A stretch of DNA of 64,000 bases from Flagellimonas pacifica (GTDB taxonomy: Bacteria; Bacteroidota; Bacteroidia; Flavobacteriales; Flavobacteriaceae), in contig NZ_OBEH01000002.1 in assembly GCF_900215465.1 (NCBI RefSeq), forward strand, positions 1 through 64,000. Reading direction: 5' to 3'. The position numbers and the translations under genes are program-made. Shown one piece after another: positions 50,080 to 58,689 of the stretch (position 1 is its first letter; each line of letters opens with the position of its first letter). The notes below the pieces were generated by a model, which saw only the letters and a list, made by a program, of their open reading frames with translations, made no database searches and was not told the DNA's origin.

Positions 50080-51291
50080 TTACTGCTTAAATGCGGTTAT
50101 TTTTTTATTGAGCTCAATACTTTCTTGCTCGGTATGTGTATTCTTGTTTTTAAGATGGATGATATATTCCATCAGCTCTTTCGTTTCCTTTATTCCCTTG
50201 CCTGCCTTGGCGGCCAGCACTTGAAAGGTTCTTTCGTTTAGCTGACCGGTATCTACATGGTATCGATTTCTGATATAGGCCAGGAAATAGTTCATTTTTT
50301 TATGGACCAAATCCGTGAAATCTTTATTCTGATGATAAAGAGACCCAACAGCCTGCGCAAATTCCACCGAGGAATTTTTTAAGGGCTCTATTACAGGAAT
50401 TATCCGTTGTTCGCGTTTTGCTTTAAAAAGAACGAAAAGTATGAGTCCTAACATGGTGAGGTAATAAACCCACTTGAGCGCTTCTTGGTTTAAAACAAAC
50501 CGCATTGGTGAGTTTATAACAATTCGCCCAGCTTTTTTATAATTGTCCCAATAAAGAATGTCCTTATCCTCCAAATAAGAAAACGTGCGAGCTACATAAT
50601 CTTGGTTTCCTTTAAGCATATAAAAGTTGGAATAGGCTATTGGTGTAGTATTTAGAATGAAGTAGCCATCTCCAAACCTGGTCTTTATAAAATTGGGTCT
50701 TGTGATTTTTTCAGCGGGTTTATCATCAATAAAATTGTCTTTGGTATATGTAATATGCCCTAAAACGGTAGTGTTTGTGGAATCTACACTTATAAAGTGT
50801 GAATTAAAGCTGCCCCGAGTTAGTTCAAATTCACTATCATCAAATTTTTTATGGGTCAAATTCAATATGCTGCTTCCTTCTTGTACACTATAATCAGATG
50901 CAATTTCAATATTCAAGGTATCTGATAAATGTCCACCAAAACCAGTTGAGGCTATAAAAATAGTGTTCCCTGAATCTACATAATCCAACATTTGATTGGT
51001 CTCCTGTTGGTCCAGGTCTACATAGTCGTTGATAAAAATATAATTGGAACCTACGGGAGCATCATTGGCTATCAAAATATCGTAGACACTTTTTTCAACT
51101 GTTTTGATCTCACTATTGCCAAACAAGGAGGGTAGTTCGTTATACAGTATATAACAGCCAAAGGGAATTTTATCCACAGCGGTGTACGATTGTCTCCAAT
51201 TAATAGGTTTTGGACGTACAATTTCGGTAATGATGATGCCAAGAACCACAAGGGAGAAAATTGCAATGACTACTTTAGATCGCTTGTCCAT
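50080..51291 (-). CDS. DUF4350 domain-containing membrane protein
   Basis: A 403-residue protein: N-terminal helix (about 7-24), a periplasmic GATase-like domain (about 35-260, with DYVDSGNTIFIASTGFGG), a second helix (about 272-290), and a cytoplasmic C-terminal part ending in a charged helix. DUF4350 proteins occur beside MoxR, DUF58 and DUF4129 genes, as here. The role is unknown beyond that association. It starts 5 bp after the DUF4129 gene ends. Confidence 0.85.
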   Translation of the reverse strand: MDKRSKVVIAIFSLVVLGIIITEIVRPKPINWRQSYTAVDKIPFGCYILYNELPSLFGNSEIKTVEKSVYDILIANDAPVGSNYIFINDYVDLDQQETNQMLDYVDSGNTIFIASTGFGGHLSDTLNIEIASDYSVQEGSSILNLTHKKFDDSEFELTRGSFNSHFISVDSTNTTVLGHITYTKDNFIDDKPAEKITRPNFIKTRFGDGYFILNTTPIAYSNFYMLKGNQDYVARTFSYLEDKDILYWDNYKKAGRIVINSPMRFVLNQEALKWVYYLTMLGLILFVLFKAKREQRIIPVIEPLKNSSVEFAQAVGSLYHQNKDFTDLVHKKMNYFLAYIRNRYHVDTGQLNERTFQVLAAKAGKGIKETKELMEYIIHLKNKNTHTEQESIELNKKITAFKQ

Positions 51292-51296
51292 GGTTA

Positions 51297-52013
51297 CTAC
51301 CTAATTAAACTGTTTAACATTGCAAAGCGAGAAGCTGTTTTGGTATATCCCATTTCGTCAATATACTGTTCCCCATACCAAATATATTCATAGAGGTATG
51401 ACGCTTTCCGAAACTCGGTTTGTAATTTGACTTCCCCAATCTCTTTTTCGTAGTCCGAATTGGTTTTTTCAAAGTGCCATTCAATGATTTCTTTTTGAGA
51501 CAGCAATTTGAGGATTTTCAGGAACTGATATCGCACCGCAAGCCTATAGTCTTTGTTTTTAAGAGCAGTGTCCATCAACGAATCCAAATCCACGCTCTCA
51601 ATATGTTGCTCTGACAGATTAATGTCCACAAGGGGTTTGGCCTTTTTAGTGAAGATGGCATTGAATTTTTCATTGACGAACACTCTAATCAGAATAAAAA
51701 TGACCAAAAGGCCCATTAAACCATATATAAGATATTCCAAAATCAACAATGTTTCCGGTGAAATATCTATGCCAACAGCATTGCCAATTCCTTCCAAAAG
51801 CCATTTAATGAATCTTGCCAATAAATTTTGGGATTCCCCGGTTTTTACATCATAGTTGAACTCCTCCCCAGTGTATTTTTTGCTCAAATCCTCATCTATA
51901 CTTCGCTCATGGAGTATAGATTCTTGGTCAATAGGTACAGGGATGGAGTCATTTTGACCAAACAGAGTGGATATGCACAAAAGAAAAACTAAAGTGATGC
52001 TACGTTTTGCCAC
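51297..52013 (-). CDS. DUF4129 domain-containing membrane protein
   Basis: A 238-residue protein: signal peptide (to about 20), a periplasmic part (about 21-85), one membrane helix (about 92-112), and a C-terminal cytoplasmic domain whose YEYIWYGEQYIDEMGY matches the DUF4129 ending. It overlaps the next upstream gene by 1 bp. DUF4129 is sometimes transglutaminase-linked and is a regular member of MoxR operons; no catalytic residues are evident here. Confidence 0.85.
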   Translation of the reverse strand: MAKRSITLVFLLCISTLFGQNDSIPVPIDQESILHERSIDEDLSKKYTGEEFNYDVKTGESQNLLARFIKWLLEGIGNAVGIDISPETLLILEYLIYGLMGLLVIFILIRVFVNEKFNAIFTKKAKPLVDINLSEQHIESVDLDSLMDTALKNKDYRLAVRYQFLKILKLLSQKEIIEWHFEKTNSDYEKEIGEVKLQTEFRKASYLYEYIWYGEQYIDEMGYTKTASRFAMLNSLIR

Positions 52014-52951
52014 TAGTTGGATTGTCCTATTTGCTCAATTTTACTTCTTGTGTTGATGTTATAGGTTTTCTCATGTAATGCATAAAAGAGAATCCCATTG
52101 ACGAACTGTGAAAGACACTGGGCATAGACCATTAAAATTAACAGCAAGCAAAGCCCTAAAGTATAAACTATGGTAGATACTATAGAGCTACCAACATCCA
52201 CACTATTTTGCACCACATGGAAAGTATATATTCCCACTATTATCATGGGAATTAACATAATTATAAAAAACAAAAGTCCGTTCAGCAGGCCAAGAATAAA
52301 ATTTACACCAATTGATTTCCAAAAGTTTTTACTGACCAGGTTCCAGCCTTCACCAAAAGCATCTGTTACTCCTTTGTTTTCACTCATCATACTGAAAAAG
52401 GAAACCCCGACCCACGCAGCTAGAAAAAATTGAAGAATGTATTGGGCAAACATGCCCAACAATGGAATAAGGGCACATATGAATGCCACAATCATGAACA
52501 CCAAATAAATTGGAATCAACAATAAGATGAATACCAGTATGTTGCCAAATCTACTTTTTGTGAGTTCCCACACTTCTTTTTTATCGAAGACCATTCCTTT
52601 ATGCTCATCATATTTTACCAAATAAGAAGAACTAAGACTAAAGTTAAGACCTCCTACCAAAATAAGGATGATAAAAAACAAAATTCCTCCTGCTATAATA
52701 TAGACCCAGTAAGTATCGTCATTAGTTTGCTCCAACCCTGTTCCAAACATATTTCCTTCTGCAGCAATGAGTCCAACAAACCCTGAGACCAATAAATAAC
52801 TGGTGATGAGCAAGCCTATTAAGAATACACCATTATAGCTTAAAAAAACATTGGTGAACTTTTTTATATTCTGTTTTAAAAAATCAAAATAAGTGGTTAG
52901 AATATCGCTAAAATCACGATTTATTCTTAGTTCAATGTATTTGTCTTTCAT
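52013..52951 (-). CDS. Polytopic membrane protein of the MoxR operon
   Basis: A 312-residue integral membrane protein with about six helices and a short N-terminal cytoplasmic segment (IELRINRDFSDILTTYFDF). Glycine/alanine-rich helices such as LIGLLITSYLLVSG and FILGLLNGLLFFI are seen. It has no motif I can name. Position, between DUF4129 and SpoIIM and overlapping both (1 bp and 20 bp), makes it a constant member of this operon type. Function unknown. Confidence 0.8.
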   Translation of the reverse strand: MKDKYIELRINRDFSDILTTYFDFLKQNIKKFTNVFLSYNGVFLIGLLITSYLLVSGFVGLIAAEGNMFGTGLEQTNDDTYWVYIIAGGILFFIILILVGGLNFSLSSSYLVKYDEHKGMVFDKKEVWELTKSRFGNILVFILLLIPIYLVFMIVAFICALIPLLGMFAQYILQFFLAAWVGVSFFSMMSENKGVTDAFGEGWNLVSKNFWKSIGVNFILGLLNGLLFFIIMLIPMIIVGIYTFHVVQNSVDVGSSIVSTIVYTLGLCLLLILMVYAQCLSQFVNGILFYALHEKTYNINTRSKIEQIGQSN

Positions 52952-53903
52952 ATGATGATCGGTTTACTAAGATTGGGTATATAATGTAATAAAACACAAT
53001 TAAAAATAAAGACCCTCCAATGATGGCAAATGCCAACCAGTTGGGCATATTGGCGTATCTGGTGATGAAACCTTCGATGAAACCTGCAATAATGAAAAAG
53101 GGAATGGTGCTTACTACAACTTTAAGACCATCTTTAGCACCCTTCATAAATGAAACGCGACGTGAGAAGGTCTTGGGAAATAAAATACTATTCCCCATAA
53201 TAAGCCCGGCACAGCCTGCAACAATAATAACAGAGATTTCTATGGTTCCGTGAAGCCAAATCTGTCTGTTGGCCTCAAAAAATACGCCTTTGGTATAAAA
53301 AAATGTAATAAATGCACCTAACATTACCCCATTGCTAAAAAGAATATATGCAGTTCCTATACTGGTGATAACTCCAAAGGCAAATGCTAAAAAGGCCACG
53401 CGTATATTATTGATGGTAATACCCAAAAATGTACCTATTTCACTTCCACTTTTATAGATGGCCGTAGGTTCTCCCTTTGCAATATTGCTCAAAGTTTCGT
53501 TTACATAAGCATCTCCCAATATAAGACGTACAAAGGAGGAATCGTTAAGTGCCGAAATACAACCAATAGCTGAAGCTATCAGAAAAATAAGGAAAGCAAT
53601 CCCAAGAGTACGTTGGTGTTGCCCAAAAAAAAGTGGAAATTCATGAACCCAGAAATTAACGATTCGATTTCCGGATTCTTTTTTATTCTTATATATTTTT
53701 TGATGTGCTTGGGAAGCCAAGGAATTCAAATACAATAAAGTTTTACTTTGATCGTAATACGTTTGTGCGTAGGCCAAATCATTTGTAAGTTGAATGTAAC
53801 CATCAACCAAGACATCTGGGTCGGTATTGGAGCCTAAGGAAAGTGCTTTTTCAAAAGCAATCCATTTTTCTTTATTTTGTTTCACAAAGGCGGCCTCGCG
53901 CAT
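52932..53903 (-). CDS. Stage II sporulation protein M (SpoIIM) family membrane protein
   Basis: A 323-residue protein: a cytoplasmic helical N-terminus (about 1-100) and five or six membrane helices. NNIRVAFLAFAFGV and WLHGTIEISVIIVAGCAGLIMG, given here as WLHGTIEI plus AGCAGLIMG, are conserved SpoIIM features. Bacteroidota do not sporulate, so the name reflects the family and not the role. It is the first gene of the MoxR operon and divergent from the RDD gene, 34 bp apart. Confidence 0.88.
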   Translation of the reverse strand: MREAAFVKQNKEKWIAFEKALSLGSNTDPDVLVDGYIQLTNDLAYAQTYYDQSKTLLYLNSLASQAHQKIYKNKKESGNRIVNFWVHEFPLFFGQHQRTLGIAFLIFLIASAIGCISALNDSSFVRLILGDAYVNETLSNIAKGEPTAIYKSGSEIGTFLGITINNIRVAFLAFAFGVITSIGTAYILFSNGVMLGAFITFFYTKGVFFEANRQIWLHGTIEISVIIVAGCAGLIMGNSILFPKTFSRRVSFMKGAKDGLKVVVSTIPFFIIAGFIEGFITRYANMPNWLAFAIIGGSLFLIVFYYIIYPILVNRSSYERQIH

Positions 53904-53937
53904 AAAAAAAGATTCGTTAAGCTAAAATTACTGTTAT

Positions 53938-54663
53938 ATGGGTAACCTCCAAATCAATACAACGCAAAATGTTAATCTAGATTATAAAATTGTGAGTATT
54001 GGGGAAAGAATTGTGGCTTTTTTGATTGATGGACTCATATTATATATGTACGCTTTTCTGGTCAATATTATTGTTGATGCCTTTGGTTACATTTATGAAG
54101 ATACATGGACCCAGAGGGGGCTCGCTGCTCTTATCTTTTTACCGGCCATGTTTTATTCCCTTTTGATGCACAGTATTTTTAATGGACGAACTGTAGGGAA
54201 AATGCTCCTGAAAATGCGAGTGGTCCGGTTGGACGGTACCCCAGTGCATTGGAGCAATTATTTGGTGAGATGGATGTTACGCCTTGTGGATATCTGGATA
54301 TTTTTGGGTTCTATTGGAATATTGTCTATAATTTTCACGGAGAAAAGGCAACGTGTAGGTGATGCAGCCGCTGGAACCGTAGTGATAAGTACCAAGAACA
54401 AAACCAAAGTTTCGCATACCATTCTAGAAGAGATCAAGGAAGAATATGTGCCACAGTTCACTAATGTTACCTTGTTAAGCGATAAGGACGTGAGATTGAT
54501 AAAAGATACTTTCTTAATTGCCAAGAGAAGCAATGATTATAAAACCCTGACAGCTTTAAGGGTGAAAGTGGAAAGTATTCTTAATACAAAATCCAAGTTG
54601 TATGATGTCCAATTTTTGGATACCATTTTAAAGGACTACAATTACTACACCCAAAAAATGTAA
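53938..54663 (+). CDS. RDD family membrane protein
   Basis: A 241-residue protein with about three membrane helices in the first 150 residues and the RDD signature (R in GERIVAFLIDGLIL, then FNGRTVGKMLLKMRVV and RQRVGDAAAGTVVI). The C-terminal 90 residues are cytoplasmic and helical. RDD proteins are linked to transport or stress but poorly defined. It is divergent from the SpoIIM gene and followed 2 bp later by a TRIC-type gene. Confidence 0.88.
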   Translation: MGNLQINTTQNVNLDYKIVSIGERIVAFLIDGLILYMYAFLVNIIVDAFGYIYEDTWTQRGLAALIFLPAMFYSLLMHSIFNGRTVGKMLLKMRVVRLDGTPVHWSNYLVRWMLRLVDIWIFLGSIGILSIIFTEKRQRVGDAAAGTVVISTKNKTKVSHTILEEIKEEYVPQFTNVTLLSDKDVRLIKDTFLIAKRSNDYKTLTALRVKVESILNTKSKLYDVQFLDTILKDYNYYTQKM

Positions 54664-54665
54664 TT

Positions 54666-55277
54666 ATGTTTTATCAAACCATAGATATTTTGGGAACTGT
54701 TGCTTTTGCTCTTTCAGGGGTTCTTGTTGCCATGGAAAAACGACTGGACTTGTTTGGAGTATTGATTATTGCCTTTGTGACCGCTATTGGAGGTGGCACT
54801 TTGCGCGACCTGCTCATTGGCAATACTCCGGTGGTATGGATGCGCGACCTAACCTATGTTACCACTATTTTTATCACCGTTGTTTTTGGAATACTATTTG
54901 TCAATCAACTTAAATACCTTAGAAAATCCTTGTTTTTGTTTGATACTATTGGTATTGGATTGTATACTATGGTAGGAGTGGAGAAAGGAGTTCAGGCTGG
55001 ACTCTCTCCGGTAATGTGTGTGGCATTGGGAACCATGACTGCCAGTTTTGGGGGCGTGACCCGAGATATTCTTTGTAATGAGATTCCGGTCATATTCAGA
55101 AAAGAGATTTATGCCACGGCATGTATTGTAGGAGGTTTCAGTTATTTTCTTTTTGTAATGGTGCCTGTACCCGAAGGGTATGCTTATATGGCTGCCATAA
55201 TTTTGGTAATTACTTTAAGGATTTTAGCTGTTAAGTTCGATATCCGTCTTCCGAATATCTACAAAAAAGAAACCTGA
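54666..55277 (+). CDS. TRIC-type (UPF0126) seven-helix membrane protein
   Basis: A 203-residue protein with seven predicted helices in two repeats. Each repeat has the glycine motif: AIGGGTLRDLLIGNTPVVW, then SFGGVTRDILCNEIPVIF. Prokaryotic TRIC proteins form trimeric cation channels, some with potassium selectivity. It follows the RDD gene by 2 bp and its stop abuts the stop of the convergent cyclophilin gene. Confidence 0.88.
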   Translation: MFYQTIDILGTVAFALSGVLVAMEKRLDLFGVLIIAFVTAIGGGTLRDLLIGNTPVVWMRDLTYVTTIFITVVFGILFVNQLKYLRKSLFLFDTIGIGLYTMVGVEKGVQAGLSPVMCVALGTMTASFGGVTRDILCNEIPVIFRKEIYATACIVGGFSYFLFVMVPVPEGYAYMAAIILVITLRILAVKFDIRLPNIYKKET

Positions 55278-55991
55278 TCAGAGCACTTCTGCTTTTAAAA
55301 TATATACATTTTGCCAAGGCCAATCGCCGTCACCTACAGGAACATTGTTAATAGCGTCCACTACATCCATGCCTTGAATCACTTTTCCAAATGGGGTGTA
55401 AGAACCATCCAAATGGTAAGAGCCGGGTTTAGTGACCACAATAAAAAATTCATATGGAGAAGCCAATTTGTGGGGATTGTTCCGCTCGCTACTAGGCATC
55501 GAAATGGTTCCTCTATGATGCTTGTGTCCTTTCTTTGCATCAGGAGGTAGTAAATAACGGCCTATAAGTCTACGTTTCTTTGAAGTCTCTCGGTCATCTG
55601 AATTTCCACCCTGAATGATAAAATCTTTTACAACCCTATGGAATTGGGTATTGTCAAAATAGCCTTTTCTGGCCAGGTAAATAAAATTTGCCCTGTGGTA
55701 AGGTACATTGTCGTAAAGCTGAATAGTAAAACTTCCCATGCTGGTGGTGAGTTTTACCTTGTTTGCTTTCTCTTCTTTCGAGTAGCTAAAAAAGAAATCG
55801 ATGGCATTTTCTTCGTTGAGCACAAAAGCATCTTCTTTTTCTTTCTTGATGACTTCCCCTTCTTTTGGAATTGAATCGGTTTTTGTAACGGACTCTTCAA
55901 CTTTTGGATTCTTTTTTTTGGGAGATTCTCCGCAAGAGACCAGAAAAAATAATAGTATACTTGTAGTAAAAGCAGCTTGTTTCAACAACAT
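55278..55991 (-). CDS. Cyclophilin-type peptidyl-prolyl isomerase lipoprotein
   Basis: A 237-residue lipoprotein (lipobox LVSC near residue 20) with a charged linker (KKKNPKVEESVTKTDS) and a cyclophilin domain (about 85-235). The active-site region has FHRVVKDFIIQGG and FGKVIQGMDVVDAINN. It catalyses proline cis-trans isomerisation and probably helps fold envelope proteins. Its start codon overlaps that of the NUDIX gene on the other strand by 2 bp (shared CATG), so each gene's promoter must lie inside the other gene. Confidence 0.93.
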   Translation of the reverse strand: MLLKQAAFTTSILLFFLVSCGESPKKKNPKVEESVTKTDSIPKEGEVIKKEKEDAFVLNEENAIDFFFSYSKEEKANKVKLTTSMGSFTIQLYDNVPYHRANFIYLARKGYFDNTQFHRVVKDFIIQGGNSDDRETSKKRRLIGRYLLPPDAKKGHKHHRGTISMPSSERNNPHKLASPYEFFIVVTKPGSYHLDGSYTPFGKVIQGMDVVDAINNVPVGDGDWPWQNVYILKAEVL

Positions 55992-56631
55992 GGATTTTAA
56001 GGAATTTTATCAACAGGTTTTAAAAATAAAAAATCTACCACTACCCGGTGAGGATTCTCATCAAAAAATGTCACCAGCTATGCGACTGCAATGGCTGAAA
56101 TCTAATGAGATCAAAAGGATGAATCCCAAGAAGGCTGGGGTGATGGCACTGTTTTATCCAGATTTGGAACTTGAGACTCGCCTGTTGCTGATTCTTAGGA
56201 AAACTTATAATGGAGTACACTCCAATCAAATTGGATTTCCAGGTGGAAAGGTTGAACCGCAGGATGTAGGTCTTTTGGATACTGCTTTACGAGAAACTCA
56301 TGAAGAAGTGGGAGTGTCTCCAGATTCCGTTGAGGTTCTAAAAGAGTTAAGTGAAGTATATATTCCACCAAGCAATTTTATGGTAAAACCTTTTATTGGA
56401 ATTTATAACAACCCTGAACCTTTTCTGATTCAAGAAAGTGAGGTCGAGGCCCTGGTTGAGGTGTATTTGAGAGATTTTATGGACAATTCAAATTTAATTG
56501 AAGAAAATTTAACTACTTCATACGCTCAAAATATTAATGTACCTGCTTATAAATTAAATGATTATGTGGTTTGGGGCGCAACAGCAATGATGATGAGCGA
56601 AATCAAAGAACTTTTGGAACAAGTGCTTTGA
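55990..56631 (+). CDS. NUDIX hydrolase (CoA pyrophosphatase-like)
   Basis: A 213-residue protein from the ATG at 55990 (MDFKEFYQQ). The frame stays open upstream to 55801, but that stretch is antisense to the cyclophilin gene. The NUDIX box is visible as GFPGGKVEP then ALRETHEEVGV, preceded by ILRKTYNGVHSNQIGF, the UPF0035-type motif of CoA pyrophosphatases that cleave CoA to 3',5'-ADP and 4'-phosphopantetheine. The usual Glu/Asp seven residues before RE is not obvious, so the exact metal site needs modelling. It is 36 bp before the acyltransferase gene. Confidence 0.87.
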   Translation: MDFKEFYQQVLKIKNLPLPGEDSHQKMSPAMRLQWLKSNEIKRMNPKKAGVMALFYPDLELETRLLLILRKTYNGVHSNQIGFPGGKVEPQDVGLLDTALRETHEEVGVSPDSVEVLKELSEVYIPPSNFMVKPFIGIYNNPEPFLIQESEVEALVEVYLRDFMDNSNLIEENLTTSYAQNINVPAYKLNDYVVWGATAMMMSEIKELLEQVL

Positions 56632-56667
56632 CCGCTATTTTGTAAATTAGCCCACAACTGATACTAT

Positions 56668-57480
56668 ATGGGGCTGTTTAAGGAAAATCCTTTTGGACAT
56701 ATTTTGTTTTTAAAGCGTTGGCTGATTCGAGTTGCCGGGTCAATTACCCATCAACGCTATAAAGGATTTAATACTTTGGAGATTGAAGGGTCACAAATTA
56801 TTCGCGACCTTCCTGAATCCAACGTTCTTTTTGTGAGTAATCATCAAACTTATTTTGCTGATGTGGTAGCCATGTTCCATGTTTTTAATGCTAGTTTAAA
56901 GGGAAGGGACGATAATATCAAAAACTTGGGATACTTATGGAACCCTAAGTTGAATATCTATTACGTAGCTGCCAAGGAAACCATGAAACAAAGTTTGTTG
57001 GCAAAAATACTTGCGTATGCCGGTTCAATCAGTATTGAACGTACATGGAGGGCAGATGGCAAGGATGTAAACAGACAGGTGAAGTTCAGTGATATCAGTA
57101 ACATTGCAATGGCCTTGGATGATGGATGGGTGATTACCTTTCCCCAGGGAACAACAACACCATGGAAACCTTTAAGAAAAGGAACCGCCCATATTATTAA
57201 AAGATACAAACCAGTTGTTGTCCCAGTTGTCATTGATGGTTTTAGACGTTCTTTTGATAAAAAGGGATTGCGTGTAAAAAAGAAGGGAATATTGCAATCC
57301 ATGCAAATTAAGCCACCCTTGGAAATTGATTATGAAAATGAATCCATTGATGCTATCATTGAGAAATTGGAATATGCCATTGAACAACATCCCTCGTTCT
57401 TAAAGGTAATTTCCAAAGATGAGTTGGCGGCCTACGAAGCCGAGCATCAAAAAAGGAGGTATAGCTATAAAGGAGATTAG
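56668..57480 (+). CDS. Lysophospholipid acyltransferase family protein (PlsC-like)
   Basis: A 270-residue acyltransferase. The catalytic block reads SNHQTYFADV, which places the aspartate five residues after the histidine (HX5D) rather than the textbook HX4D; block III reads FPQGTTTPWKPLRKG. A conserved basic TIM region precedes them. PlsC-like enzymes move acyl chains to lysophospholipids or similar lipids at the membrane, but this subgroup may use another acceptor. Its stop overlaps the convergent membrane-protein gene by 3 bp. Confidence 0.85.
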   Translation: MGLFKENPFGHILFLKRWLIRVAGSITHQRYKGFNTLEIEGSQIIRDLPESNVLFVSNHQTYFADVVAMFHVFNASLKGRDDNIKNLGYLWNPKLNIYYVAAKETMKQSLLAKILAYAGSISIERTWRADGKDVNRQVKFSDISNIAMALDDGWVITFPQGTTTPWKPLRKGTAHIIKRYKPVVVPVVIDGFRRSFDKKGLRVKKKGILQSMQIKPPLEIDYENESIDAIIEKLEYAIEQHPSFLKVISKDELAAYEAEHQKRRYSYKGD

Positions 57481-58121
57481 ACTTCCAATTTTTTTAATTC
57501 ATTATAGTTTTCTTTGAGCCTTTTTAGAAGAATTCCATAGAGCAGTTTGTAAAAAAGCCAAATTAACAAGAGTAAAACTGCCGTGAAAATTATGGAGACA
57601 ATTGCGACCATCACCCAAAAAGTTACTTCGTTGCTATCCTGAAGCGCAGCTTCCACAATTTGCTTTCCTTCCTGGCCATATATTAAGACTCCGTAGATAC
57701 TAATGACCATTGTGATGGTAAAAATGATAAGATTGAACCATACATAATGGGTAACCGTCTTTTTCACATCAAGTATGGTTTTCATCAATTTTTTGGAAGA
57801 ATCTGTGAAAGAGATTTTCTTATAATTGGTATAAAATTGATAAATAAAATACAGGATAACCCCATAGTTGACAAAATTGAGCACCATCATGGCATTATAG
57901 ATGTGCATTGCCTTGAGTTCTTGCATAGATTCGGGGTCGCTGAATATTATATTTATTCCAGCCCAAAAAACAAACTCAATTATACTGATATAGAATATCC
58001 ATTTGACTATGGAAGATGATTTTTTCCAAATCATCTTATATATATCATCATAGGACAGTTTTGGAAGATGTGCTTCCTTTTTCTGCCAGTCTTTTTTTAA
58101 GAGTTCCAGTTCATCCACCAT
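57477..58121 (-). CDS. Four-helix membrane protein paired with an ECF sigma factor
   Basis: A 214-residue protein: a charged cytoplasmic N-terminus (about 1-37, ELELLKKDWQKKEAHLPKL), then four membrane helices (about 38-57, 76-97, 124-147, 172-200), and a short basic tail (LKENYNELKKLEV). I know no named family for it. It starts 3 bp after the ECF sigma gene, so a role as membrane anti-sigma or sensor is likely but inferred. It overlaps the acyltransferase gene at the 3' end. Confidence 0.75.
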   Translation of the reverse strand: MVDELELLKKDWQKKEAHLPKLSYDDIYKMIWKKSSSIVKWIFYISIIEFVFWAGINIIFSDPESMQELKAMHIYNAMMVLNFVNYGVILYFIYQFYTNYKKISFTDSSKKLMKTILDVKKTVTHYVWFNLIIFTITMVISIYGVLIYGQEGKQIVEAALQDSNEVTFWVMVAIVSIIFTAVLLLLIWLFYKLLYGILLKRLKENYNELKKLEV

Positions 58122-58124
58122 AAT

Positions 58125-58619
58125 CTAAGGATTTAATATGGTTCTTAATTTATTTTTTACTCTATTCATCTTTACCCTTGCATTTACCTCTGTTATACCC
58201 AGTGTTTCGGATATTTCTGAATAATCTTTGTCTTCTAAATATAGAAAAACCAAGGCTTTATCAATATCTCCCAATTGCTTAACCGCATTGTACATCAATT
58301 TCAGTTGCCTTTCTTGGGTATCATCATATTCGTCGGTCTTAATTTTAAAAATTACCGAATCATAGTCTTGGGTCTGTATTCTTTTTTTTGATTTCCTGTA
58401 AAGGGTTATGGCAGTATTTAGTGCCACACGATACATCCAAGTACTGAATTTGGCATCGCCCCTAAATTTTGGATATGCTTTCCATAATTGAATTGTGATT
58501 TCTTGGAACAGGTCATTGTGGGAATCCCGATCATTGGTATAGAGGCTACACACTTTATGAACAATATTCTGATTGTTCTCAAGCTCCGTTACAAAACGAT
58601 GTTCCAGTTCTTTATTCAC
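58125..58619 (-). CDS. ECF RNA polymerase sigma factor
   Basis: A 164-residue sigma. Region 2: DSHNDLFQEITIQLWKAYP and FRGDAKFSTWMYRVALNTAI (split); region 4: LEDKDYSEISETLGITEVNARVKMNRVKNKL (split). It lacks a FecR partner. The downstream gene, 3 bp away, encodes a four-helix membrane protein. Target genes are unknown. Region 4 resembles SigW/RpoE-like sigmas more than the FecI-type sigma at 12693. Confidence 0.92.
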   Translation of the reverse strand: MNKELEHRFVTELENNQNIVHKVCSLYTNDRDSHNDLFQEITIQLWKAYPKFRGDAKFSTWMYRVALNTAITLYRKSKKRIQTQDYDSVIFKIKTDEYDDTQERQLKLMYNAVKQLGDIDKALVFLYLEDKDYSEISETLGITEVNARVKMNRVKNKLRTILNP

Positions 58620-58689
58620 TCAGGTTGGTAAGTTTGCTATATAAGTACCCTCAAAACACATTTTGTTACAGGTAAATCTATTTTTATGA

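Noticed and set aside
52932..53903. Evidence of sporulation from a SpoIIM-family gene
   Set aside because: SpoIIM-like proteins are common in MoxR operons of non-spore-formers, and nothing else in the window is sporulation-related.
55801..55989. Upstream extension of the NUDIX reading frame (63 extra residues)
   Set aside because: It is antisense to the cyclophilin gene and lacks family similarity; the ATG at 55990 gives the normal N-terminus.
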